Part shown: positions 1 through 8,569 of the stretch, one piece after another
Position numbering within the stretch: the first letter of the stretch is position 1
Layout: each line of letters opens with the position of its first letter
DNA from: Phoronis ovalis
Taxonomy: Eukaryota; Phoronida; Phoronidae
Length of the DNA: 10,085 nt
Reading direction: 5' to 3'
Assembly: GCA_028565635.1 (NCBI GenBank)
Contig: JAOXYB010068145.1
Location: 1 to 10,085 of the forward strand
Position numbers and translations under genes: made by a program
The notes under the pieces: generated by a model
Told to the model about the DNA's origin: nothing
Seen by the model: only the letters and a program-made list of their open reading frames with translations
The model's database searches: none

Positions 1-2080
1 AAAAAAAGCAGCACAAAAACAACATGTAGGTCAGCTGGGAAGAATTTTCAATCGTGATAGAATGTTTATCGTGCGAACGGTCACAATCGCGATTAAAGTT
101 TTGCTAAATTTTTTATCTAGCTAACATTTTAATCGCGATTGCCCATGAGAACAGAGCTTTAGATACAACTAACAAAACAACTGCTCAATACTGACTCCAA
201 CTGAAAGATATTCTTCCTGAACATTTACCTCTCCAACTCTTCCAGTACAGTCCTTCTAGTTGTGGTGCAGGTATCTGAATGTCAACAACTTTACCCTGGA
301 TCACTGGACTGTATCAAAAGAAATTAGGCACTCTTAATTTTGCTAATCTGTACCAGCATGCTCACTTGCTAACCCCTTTTTCTAATATGGTTATTTCTGT
401 AGGTTATTTCTATATGAAATTCCCAGGTAATACAATGTAATATGGATCCATTTATTATTCTGAGTTTCCTGCAACATGCTTTGTAGCATTATAATTACAT
501 GAATGTAGATAACTTTTATTGTCATTGTTTTTTTTGTGCTGTGTGTTTAATAATAAATGCAACATTTTATTTTTTAATAATATCCTTTTCATGCTACATG
601 CCTGCAAACTCGAGAAGTTGCATGATACTGTTATTGATTCAGTGAAGTATGAGTACGTAGTCCTTATGATAAATTTATACACTTCTTCAAATGGCATGAT
701 ATCATACCTTTGATCATATAGACTACCTAATTTTTCACCTGACTGAGTTTTATTTATTGATCAAAACCCCCGCTAGTGACACCCATCCTTTGATAGGTAA
801 CCCTTCATTTTGATAAACAAATGTAGTGGAATATGGCACAGATGAATTATTCTGCATTGATGGTCAACTTGGTACTTTTCTTTCAATTCTTGTAAACAAG
901 GGGATTGGCTTCAGACCTCCAATGTCAGTTCTGATACACTCTACCTACCTACCTCCCTCCCTAATATATACAGCCATTAACTAAATAAACTGTGTTGATA
1001 CTGTTGCATTCAATACATCTGTTAGTTCAATAGAAAAATAGTAGTTTCAATTCTTGCTGCTTGAAACAGAAAAGGTTACCAGTTTTTGGCAACTTTATTA
1101 GTAGATTTTTTTTTCATTAAAAAAAGGTGTTCACACTTTGAAAATTGAGATTTGCGACATATGAATTGTGATTTGCACCATCTCACTTGTTGAAAGAATA
1201 TGATAGGCCTATTTGTTATCAGTCCCCCCCCCCGCCGCAAAATGTTTGCAAAAAGAAAAAAAAATGCAATAAAAGAGGTAATTCAGATATTTGTTTTTTA
1301 TTCAGGGATACATTAAATATATTGGAAATGCCTGAAATCTAGTTCTATAAGTGCTATCACTCCTAACACCTGATGTAAAGTTAATGGATATTTATCTTGC
1401 AACTCCAGAAATTTATTGTCTACAAGTTTGCACATTTCCTGACTATACTAATAGTTGTTTAGTTTCAATTGAAAAGTAACTATTTGCTAAAAAAAATGTT
1501 TTCTTAAAGCTGTGAAATTTTATACAAAATCAAAATTTGTATATTGTTCTTTTGAAAAATAATATGAGATTAGAATGTTGTATATATGCTATTTTAATTT
1601 ACTTTAAAGCATGTAATTAGAAAGGGATATATATAGGATTTTCCATATGTTTTGCAATCATCTGTCTGTTCATATTAGATTTAGCTTCTTTTGAATTTTT
1701 AGAAAATAGTGTTTAAAAGCTGTACGTTTTAGTTGAAAAAAGTTAGACACCTGGTGCATTTCGACCTCACTTTATTTACCTTTTAATTTACTCACTTTGT
1801 ACATTTATATGTAAGTTTACTTTTTAAATTTGTCTTGTGTAACTTGAACTGTCTAGTATAGCTGTACAAATATTAGATTTACTAATAAATAACTTCCAGT
1901 TAAAGTAACTGAGGTGTATTCAGATCCTCAGTAATATTATTATGTAACATTTTATAATATCTGTGATACCTCTGTAATCAGAGTTTTAGTACCTTAACAT
2001 AAATAGTTTGACTAACAAGGGTTTTGCATATTGATTTGTTTGACAATTTTGCTGTAATGCAGTGATGAAACTGTGATTTT
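1..2080. other. AT-rich non-coding DNA
   Basis: No supported exon on either strand. Apart from the inverted repeat at 84-141, it holds a TACC/CTCC microsatellite-like stretch (about 941-962), a 10-base C tract (1224-1233) followed by CGCCGC, one TAGGCCTA (1204-1211), and CCCGCTAGTGACA at 769-781. The two overlapping short frames near 455-713 have T-rich composition and no family resemblance. The region is probably intergenic or intronic. Confidence 0.6.
84..141. repeat. Perfect 14-bp inverted repeat with self-palindromic arms
   Basis: CAATCGCGATTAAA (84-97) and TTTAATCGCGATTG (128-141) are exact reverse complements separated by 30 bp. Each arm also contains the 10-bp palindrome AATCGCGATT. 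A related copy, CAATCGTGAT, lies at 49-58 and differs at one position. CpG-containing sequence is scarce nearby, so the arms stand out from the AT-rich surroundings. They could be ends of a short inverted-repeat element, paired protein-binding sites or a cruciform; nothing in the window decides between these. Confidence 0.75.
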
Positions 2081-2081
2081 T

Positions 2082-2390
2082 CCCCGGAGCACCGACTCTC
2101 ATTGACTAGTTATACAGGTATGCTCCAAGCGAAATGGGTATGGTTTTCAGCGTTCTTGTGTTCAAAATTCTGAAAAGGAGTACCTTTTTTGGGCATGAAG
2201 TTTTGAAAGTGGTTACAATTTCACCCCACGCTGAATAAAAGTAAAAATAAAACTTGAAGTTTCGTTTTCGTCCCTGTGTTTTACGAAAAGGGGTATGTAA
2301 TCAGGGACATATGTCCAAAAAAAATCGAAAAGGGGTATGTTTTTTGAATTTTTTCCGAACCTGGGTTTGAAAGGTATAAAAATGGTTAAA
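2082..2390 (+). mobile_element. Repeat family copy A: head and internal repeats, tail missing
   Basis: The head CCCCGGAGCACCGACTC (2082-2098) is followed by TATACAGGTATGCTCC at 2111. GGAG at 2086 and TATACA at 2111 are 25 bp apart, exactly as in copy C. Internal units of the form GAAAAGGGGTATG occur at 2131 (GAAATGGGTATGG), 2172 (GAAAAGGAGTACC), 2285, 2327 and 2369 (GAAAGGTATAAA). Their spacings are 41, 113 (about three periods), 42 and 42. The GTCTGGGCC-type tail of the other copies is absent, so the right end near 2390 is approximate and the copy looks truncated. A peptide-like frame on the - strand (2401-2213) arises because 42 is a multiple of three, and it is not a gene. Confidence 0.55.
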
Positions 2391-2642
2391 GTCAGTTTCA
2401 TACATTTGTAGTAGCTTCATCATCTAAGCAGGAAAAGGCAGTCCTAGGGTCTCTTGTTCAATGTAACTGTTCTTTATTACATCAAACTATTAAATACAGT
2501 GCAGTACTATTTCTAGTGTTTTGTACATTCTGAGTGGTCAATTCAGGCATTGTTCAGGGGTAAATCTTTTGCATAGCAAGATGACCCTTTTGTAGTGTCC
2601 ATGATTGCTAGTTGATATGGATTAAAGTCTAGCCAACTAAAA

Positions 2643-2977
2643 GGAGGAGTCTGATGTGATTTTGTCGGGGACATGCTGTCAGACCTCAAAAATCCGGGCC
2701 ATTTTTTACACCTAGGAAAACTAAAAAATGACCCAATTACCAAAATACCTGCCCATATTTATATCATGGGATCACAGAAAATGATACTTAATTTGAACAG
2801 GGGATCAAAAGTAAATTTTACTGATTAGTGGAACACAAATTATAACCCAATTTATACCACAGAAGACTAAAAATCTATCCTCAAAATATACTCAAAACAT
2901 GAAACTATTACCCATATGGTGACATATAGTAGGCAATATATAAGGATTATCTCAGTCCAGGAGTCTGTCCCTGGGGT
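2643..2977 (-). mobile_element. Repeat family copy B, inverted relative to A and C
   Basis: Read on the - strand, this begins AACCCCAGGGACAGACTCC (2980-2962), which resembles copy A's CCCCGGAGCACCGACTC. It ends GTCTGACAGCATGTCCCCGA (2693-2674) and ACAAAATCACATCAGACTCC (2673-2654, slightly overlapping in form the GTCTGGGCCACGCTCCCCTACAACATTTTC tail of copy C). In between, forward-strand TACC/TACT-like cores at 2707, 2746, 2785, 2819, 2855, 2889 and 2909 keep a step of about 34-39 bp until the last. The internal repeats are more decayed than in C, and the GC-rich tips are shortened. It lies about 250 bp from copy A in the opposite orientation. The frame on the - strand at 2743-2543 is a chance frame. 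Confidence 0.5.
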
Positions 2978-4966
2978 TCATTCCTGTAGGTCAGATATTA
3001 CAGTTTACACTCTCTGCTGATGTCCAAAGGTGCCAAGATATCTCCTCTGGCTTCTGCAGGGTCTTTTGAGATCATACTTAATCCACATTTAAGTAAAAAG
3101 TTATCTATTTAGGTTGTTTTTGTGAGTGATCATTTGTGACATTTTTATGGATTTCTGAATTAATTGTAGTGTATTGTTGGTAAAAATGTATTTCTACATC
3201 AAAAAACGATTTAGAGAACAACAATATGTTCAAGTTACATATATATATTGACTCATTGTGTCCATGGAATTGTTCATTAAATCATTCTATATAAAAAGTC
3301 AATAACGTATTTCTGCTACTAACTATCCCAAAAGGACTATTAGTTTCATTTCCAAATTAGGAAGGAGGATATTTCTGCAGTGGTTTGTTCCCGCTTGAGT
3401 TTATGATAAAACAACAAGGACCCTTAGAACATTTTATGCTCAATTTCTGATATAGGAAATTATCATACTATTGTTCTACAACAATTATTCATTGATCATT
3501 TGTTAAATAAACAAATTGTGTAAAAATAAATTTGATATCTGGCCCACCCTGCAAGATGTTTTTATAAGTGAGTCATCTTTTTCAGTAATATGTAGCTCAC
3601 TGACTCCCCTTCCATGTTTTCACAAAATCTAAGAAAAACACTAAACATAATATTAAAAATTCTTTTTTAATAATGTAAAATGAACTTTAACTTTAAACGT
3701 TTCTTACCACGTACTACTAACGACATTAGCAGCATTACAATGGGGATTCTAACCATCTTTAATGATTATATAATATTAATTTTATCCATAAAGGAATTAT
3801 ATTTGATTTGCATATTGGATTTAATTGTTTTTCTGTTGGATTTATTATATAGATAATTTGGTGCATCGAGTCATAAGTAAGATAAGCTGACAGAAAGATT
3901 TTTTAATAACAATGGATAGTGTTAATTGTTCTATGTTGCCATGGCAGCTGTCCATCTTCAGATTTATTTTGGATTATAGAAATTATACATCATTTGTAGT
4001 TATTGTACTAATACCACATTTCTGCAATGTACAATGTAAAATAGTACAACTTTGATCAGTTCAATAAGCATATCTGCAAAAGGTTCTTGAAAGTTATCTT
4101 TACAGAGCATCCTTTTCTTAGTTGTTTGTTTGCTTATTTGTATTTTTCTATGTATTTTTTCAGGTCTTGAAATTATTTTTAACAATTTAATTGGTGTGCA
4201 AATTATCAAAACAGCTATGCATTACCACCAACTGTCAATAAGCTAATTAACTGAGTAAACCCATAACATTGCTTGTAAGTGTCAGAAAGAGTATGCAAGT
4301 TCCAAATAATACTTTTGTTTAATGGTTTTATTGTACAATACACTTTTCCTTATATGTAATTAACATCTTTTCTACCTTCCAGTAGATAATAAATCTTATG
4401 AAGAAATGCTTGTTTTCATTAAATGTTTACTAAGATGTCATGAATATTATATACATGTTAGGTCATTTGGTTAACTATTGCATGAAAATGTCCATAATGA
4501 TATTATCTATAGTTTTGACACAATAATCTAGAATAACTGCAAACTACTGAAGTATTGAAATGTATTATAAAATCTGTGTTTAAATTCTATGAATTTGTCT
4601 TTTTATCAAAAATATCTCCTACCTCCACATCGTACCTTAATATATTAGAAATAAACACAAAATATGGACTTAGCCGCTTTGTATTTCACAGTGCATGATT
4701 TAAGATTGATTCCATAGAAAGCACAAGACAGTATTTTAGCCATTTCAAATGTCAATTACAATACCCAAAATTTTATTAAGAAAATTAAACAATTAAATTA
4801 TTAAGAAATTGAAATTAGGGATAGAATGGAGTTATGACAAGAAAAAGCAAAAACATTTAGCCAAAGTTACTGGTAATATATATAAGGTAATATGGTTGTC
4901 TTGGTTACTGTAAGGAATAAACCACTTCCTTTTCATTTGTATAGTGAAGGGATCAGTAACACACCT
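2978..4966. other. AT-rich non-coding DNA between repeat copies
   Basis: No recognisable gene or repeat-family copy was found in these 2 kb. They hold an AT-only inverted repeat (TATTAAAAA at 3651-3659 against TTTTTAATA at 3664-3672), a short (AT)n run near 3239-3248, and one speculative - strand exon at 3708-3756, listed separately. The - strand frame at 4209-4000 is lysine/isoleucine-rich and looks like chance. Confidence 0.55.
3708..3756 (-). CDS. Speculative first exon encoding a signal-peptide-like start
   Basis: On the - strand an ATG at 3756-3754 in good initiation context (AAAGATGG) opens MVRIPIVMLLMSLVVRG: one Arg near the start and then a hydrophobic run of about 12 residues, as in a secretory signal. 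The last base (3708) is followed by GTAAGA, a near-consensus donor, giving a phase-1 junction, which is common after signal-peptide exons. Without splicing the frame runs 29 codons to a stop. No partner exon was found at lower coordinates, and in AT-rich DNA such a coincidence is plausible, so this is a low-confidence candidate. Confidence 0.18.
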
Positions 4967-5372
4967 ACCCGGGAGGGGGGGAGTACTGCCATTCAAAGTC
5001 ACCATATACATGTGCTGCCCAACAGGCTCCCTTTTTTCAGCTCCCGCATTTACCACAACAGAGTATGTTTTTTCACATCATAAAGCCTTATTTATCACAG
5101 GGAATAGTTTTCTCATTAGATATTTGCCACATTTACTACCACAGGGTATATTTCTAGGGAAAATGCATTTATGGCAGGTATTAAATGTTCATATATTTAT
5201 TTAGAATAAGGTATATCATTGATAAGTGAATTTACCTGTTTTTTTTTACAACAGGCTATATTTTTTGAAATTTCTCATTTACCACATGATACATTTTTGG
5301 TGATCTTTATTTACGTCAGAGTCTGGGCCACGCTCCCCTACAACATTTTCGACAAGTAACCCCTCCCCGGGC
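4967..5372 (+). mobile_element. Repeat family copy C: complete, with CCCGGG ends and ~38-bp internal repeats
   Basis: This looks like a complete non-autonomous repeat of about 405 bp. The left end (CCCGGGAGGGGGG, 4968-4980) and the reverse complement of the right end (GCCCGGGGAGGGG, from 5372 leftwards) form an imperfect GC-rich terminal inverted repeat, each followed shortly by TACT. The head GGAGTACTG at 4980, with TATACATGTGCTGCC 25 bp further on, matches copy A at the same offset. The tail GTCTGGGCCACGCTCCCC (about 5321-5338) matches copy B. Between them lies a degenerate tandem array (separate entry). It has no transposase or reverse transcriptase frame. It resembles, from memory and unverified, GGGGGG-TACT-ended repeats that are common in several invertebrate genomes. 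No convincing target-site duplication is visible. The class (MITE, satellite-like or other) cannot be settled from this window. Confidence 0.65.
5012..5300 (+). repeat. Degenerate minisatellite, about 8 units of ~38 bp, inside copy C
   Basis: A unit close to CATTTACCACAACAGGGTAT, followed by a T run, recurs. Taking the G that closes the ACAG-like motif, the units fall at 5025, 5061, 5100, 5144, 5177, 5210, 5254 and 5288, giving spacings of 36, 39, 44, 33, 33, 44 and 34. The best-preserved stretches are CATTTACCACAACAGAGTATG (5047), TTATCACAGGGAATAG (5092), ACTACCACAGGGTATAT (5134) and ACAACAGGCTATATTTTTT (5248). The units differ by many substitutions and small indels, so the array is old or was never homogenised. 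Open frames across it on either strand (4832-5204) are by-products of the repeat. Confidence 0.6.
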
Positions 5373-5852
5373 GCACCAAACAATACTTAAAAGTTTGGTT
5401 GAATTGTAATTGTTCCTATCCATCAGTGGACTTCTGCTTTAAAGCAAACAACAGTTGTATCATATAGTATCTCCAGTAAGTAATACTGCCGGTTGTAATA
5501 ATCTCTTTGTTTTCAGTTTCCCACACTACAGGAATCAGTTTTAATTCTGGCATGCTTATATTATTCATTTTTATAAGTCCCTCAAATAGTTATGTAATAT
5601 ATTGACATTTTCTAATTTAATTTTGTTGGGTATAAAATTTCACAAGGTTCATTGATCTTTTCTAACTTATTTGTCAAGTGCTATAAGTTCATTAGTATGC
5701 AAGCTTAAATGACATAAAACAAAATGATTAAGATAACACAAAATAATGAAGATAAATTGTTATGGTCCAAGTATAATATTGTAGTTTACTATGAATGTTT
5801 AAATTATGTCAGATAAATATATTTGTAACACACAAATTCATGGCCGATATCT
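5373..5852. other. AT-rich non-coding DNA
   Basis: Nothing supportable is seen here. A GTAAGTA donor-like site after CTCCA (about 5472-5476) has an open frame back to a possible acceptor near 5428, but the 16-residue peptide resembles nothing I know. Confidence 0.5.
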
Positions 5853-5872
5853 AATTTGTTTTCGTCCTGGAC

Positions 5873-5960
5873 CTATTCCCGCTGATTCATGTCTTCACTA
5901 CATCAGCCGCAGATCCATGTCCGTTGCATGCCAATTCCCGCAGGTTGATTCCTTATGGCA
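5873..5960 (+). repeat. Three degenerate ~29-bp tandem units
   Basis: Units start near 5873, 5902 and 5932. ATTCCCGC recurs at 5875 and 5934 (59 bp, two periods), and GATYCATGTC recurs at 5884 and 5912 (28 bp). The patch is clearly richer in G+C than its surroundings and forms the left arm of the candidate element spanning 5853-6557. Confidence 0.4.
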
Positions 5961-6525
5961 AGATTAAATTGGTGTCAACTAGTGGTAACTGCAATTACTG
6001 GAAGCATGAAAAAAGTGATATATTATAGAGCTCTAATTCTTGAATCTGTTTGATAAGTGATGCTCCTGTTTAACAACACCAAGTACATGCTAACAGTAAG
6101 ATAACATTAAAATATGTAACACTAAGAAAAGAGACCCACAAAAATAGTACTGTTGTCTCTTGTTTTTTTCAATAATTGTTTTTAATATATCTTTTAATTT
6201 TTTTTAAATTTAAAGCCTTATGAGTTTCTTTTCTAAATATAAAAAATATAGAACTGTCAAGTCAGATTTACCGTAAGTTTTATGGCGGATAATATATAAA
6301 AATTACCCATTTGATAAAGAAAGAACTATAATACAGATTTGATATCCAATTAGCCCCCCCCCCTCTTCAAGAAGCCCTACAAGAAGAGCTTACCAAATTA
6401 TGCATGTTACTAAATTATTAGGCATTTCCATACCCTTGTTTAATTTCTAATATGGACATGTTTAGGCATATGATATAGAATGGGCTTGCATGAGCAGAAT
6501 ATTTTTCACCAGTTATTTTCATGAC

Positions 6526-6556
6526 GGACACAAATTGGTGAATGGACACGAATTAG
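6526..6556 (+). repeat. 18-bp tandem duplication GGACACRAATT
   Basis: GGACACAAATT (6526-6536) and GGACACGAATTAG (6544-6556) are a direct pair 18 bp apart with one mismatch over the shared 11 bases. They make up the right arm of the candidate element that begins near 5853. Confidence 0.5.
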
Positions 6557-6557
6557 A

Positions 6558-8548
6558 GTCTTACATATTTGGGGAAACGTTATTGGGGTAACTGAAAAAA
6601 ACACAATATTTTGAAATCTTAAATGATGATTTCATTATGAGACAAAAAATACAAGAATATGCAAAGGGCTTTTTGTTCTTTATACCATGTAAAATGTCAT
6701 GTTTTGCCATTCTTCTAAACATACTTTATTTTCATTATGAGAAAAAACTTCAATTTGGTAATTTTCCAGCAAACACACCAAGTAGCAGATTTTGAGAATT
6801 GTTTTCGAGCTGTAACACTAAACTAGGGAGATTCAGTAAAGCATTAATTAATTCATCTGTTACTTTTCAAAGGACATATCTTATCATCTTATAAATTATT
6901 ATTCAAAAAATGATAATTATGATAATCCGGGCACTTCTGTGGGTATAAAAAATAAACTTTGTAATTGAGAAAATGATACCACATATAGTCCTTATATTTA
7001 TTGTGTTTTTTCCTTATTTAGGGAATTGGCGAATGGTCTTAAATCTGCTTTAGCTTTTTGCAGAAAATCTTATATGCCAAGGGATTTACAAGCATAGGAA
7101 TTTTTTGCATATAATCAACTCAAGTACTGCTTGACATACATTATGTTATAGTTTGGACCCATCTGTATAATTATGGAAACCTATATAACCTGGTATAACA
7201 CTTTTTTATAATTTAATGACCCGTATATAATTGATTCAGTATTCACATTTTTTTATTTGTTATGCTGCATGTGCCAAGATTTTGCAGTTGATTTTTTTGC
7301 ACAGAAAAGGGAGATCATGTAATCCATTGATAAATCTGTCTCTAAATGGTACATGATTATTACTCTCTATGGATTTTACAAAATTACTGAAGTTATTAAA
7401 AATATCACTGTATGATTAATAAATAATAACTACTAAATAATAAATGACTTTATTTTTTTCTTGCTTGTTACAACTGTTTTAGAAAAAAAATGCTTTATCA
7501 GTTTTCCCATACTTATAGTTTATCTAAAAATATGAGTCATAATAATAATTTTTATATTTCTTTTATATTTGACAAATCAAATCAACAATGTATAGATCGT
7601 TAACAGACTTGTGTCTTTTCCTGGCATGAAGGAAGTGTTTTGCAGATTTAAATACCGGCTATTCGCATTACTTTCAAGAAAAATCGATTGATTGTATTGA
7701 CTAAAAATACACCTTTAAAGACTATTGGCAGGCACAGGAAGGTAGTTTCAAAGTGTTAGAAAATGATTGTGATATGAAGTAAAAAACTAATAAAATTACT
7801 TAGTTTAATTTGGTTGCTAAACTAATATCAAAGAGTGTTATTTACATACATTTCCAAGCCAAATGTGTAGGAAAAATAAATTTGTTACCAGTTTAAGTAG
7901 TTGATTTAGGAAGCTCAATCGTTCTCTGCAGTAATAAACTTTAAATTCTTGGTTTAAGCTAATGACCTGGCATAAAACAATCTCTAATTCATATATTAGT
8001 TGTAGAAAAAAGATCTGACATTCTAACAAATTGTGGGCGCACCTAGGGATTTCTTTAAGATAAAAAAATTATATCAAAGTCCCAGCATGTATACCTTAAT
8101 TCTTGCAGTTAGTTTAATCCAAATTAATTTCTTAATAATTAAAAATTTGCATTGTAATTTTACAATGTGTCTTATAAATACAACATATAAGACTACATGT
8201 ATATATAAGTACAGCACAACCTATTTCCATATGATCATCCTTTTGCAGAGTTACATTTCTTAATAATTCAACCACCATGATTTATAACAAAAAGAGCGTT
8301 CAGATGATTCGAATTATTCAGTATTTAAAAACTGATATATGTTTGTTTGAATCAGCATGACTTTACCTTCCATGAGGCCTAATAATATGGTAAATTTGGC
8401 TATTTATTTTTTCTGTCTCAAATTTGATAGGCCTACCTTTCTGTAGCAGTAGAATAGTTAGCATAATGTAATATTTAATTTTTGACTAAATTATGTTGAT
8501 GTTTTCATTGTATTGAATCGATATGTCATCCAGTGAACATTCATTGTG
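6558..8548. other. AT-rich DNA, probably intergenic or UTP6 intron
   Basis: Apart from the weak exon candidate at 7022-7095, I see no gene. It holds a near-perfect palindrome, CATTGTAATTTTACAATG (8150-8167), and a second TAGGCCTA (8428-8435). The frames at 7838-8029 (-) and 8033-8263 (+) lack any family signature and have the composition of random AT-rich DNA. Because the UTP6 exon is internal and preceded by a phase-1 intron, at least the right part should be UTP6 intron. Confidence 0.55.
7022..7095 (+). CDS. Speculative terminal exon of an unknown gene
   Basis: A good acceptor (TTTTTTCCTTATTTAG, ending near 7020-7021) precedes a 24-codon frame. It begins ELANGLKSALAF, continues CRKSYMPRDLQA and ends with TAG at about 7093-7095. 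Its composition is more protein-like than nearby chance frames, but I recognise no family. A faint AFCRK likeness to a HAT segment of UTP6 lacks the expected aromatic residues. No upstream exon or close polyadenylation signal supports it. Confidence 0.12.
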
Positions 8549-8569
8549 ATATTTCTATTTTATTTTCAG
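8549..8569 (+). promoter_or_regulatory. 3' splice site of the UTP6 exon
   Basis: A T-rich tract (ATATTTCTATTTTATTTTCAG) ends in CAG directly before the first exon base. The AG at 8568-8569 is the only acceptor that opens the frame carrying the UTP6-like residues, and it fixes a phase-1 intron: the exon starts with the last two bases (AA) of a split codon, giving Glu, Lys or Gln depending on the previous exon. Confidence 0.8.

Larger units (their letters stand above)
5853..6557. mobile_element. Candidate ~0.7-kb element with collinear inverted subterminal motifs
   Basis: The left side carries ATTCATGTCTTCAC (5885-5898) and ATCCATGTCCGTTGCATG (5913-5930). The reverse complement of the right side carries ATTCGTGTCCATTCAC (6553-6538) and ATTTGTGTCCGTCATG (6535-6520), in the same order. 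Outside them, CTAATTTGTTTTCGTCC (about 5850-5866) resembles the reverse complement CTAATTCGTGTCC at 6556-6544. The interior of about 590 bp is AT-rich with T runs, a 10-base C tract at 6354-6363 and no coding frame. This fits the decayed inverted ends of a non-autonomous DNA element. The exact borders are uncertain. Confidence 0.4.

Noticed and set aside
2213-2401. 62-codon frame on the - strand with repeated IPLF-like residues
   Set aside because: It reads through copy A. The repeated peptide arises because the 42-bp unit is a multiple of three, and no family or splice context supports a gene.
2972-2983. GGTTCATTCC, similar to a tRNA B box
   Set aside because: It lacks the spacing and sequence of a B box, there is no A box upstream, and it sits at the tip of repeat copy B.
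3651-3672. 9-bp inverted repeat TATTAAAAA/TTTTTAATA
   Set aside because: AT-only inverted repeats are expected by chance in this composition, and there is no gene end to make it a terminator.
4383-4461. Possible 79-bp exon after TTTTCTACCTTCCAG, with a frame containing SYEEMLVFIKC
   Set aside because: The donor (GTCATT) is poor, the peptide matches no part of UTP6 that I know, and there is no partner exon.
4832-5204. Overlapping frames on both strands across copy C
   Set aside because: They are chance frames in a GC-tipped minisatellite element, and frames on both strands of the same DNA argue against coding.
8033-8263. 76-codon + strand frame starting MGAPRDFF when a non-ATG start is allowed
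   Set aside because: The composition is that of random AT-rich DNA (Ile, Asn, Tyr and Lys), there is no ATG at its start, and no domain is visible.
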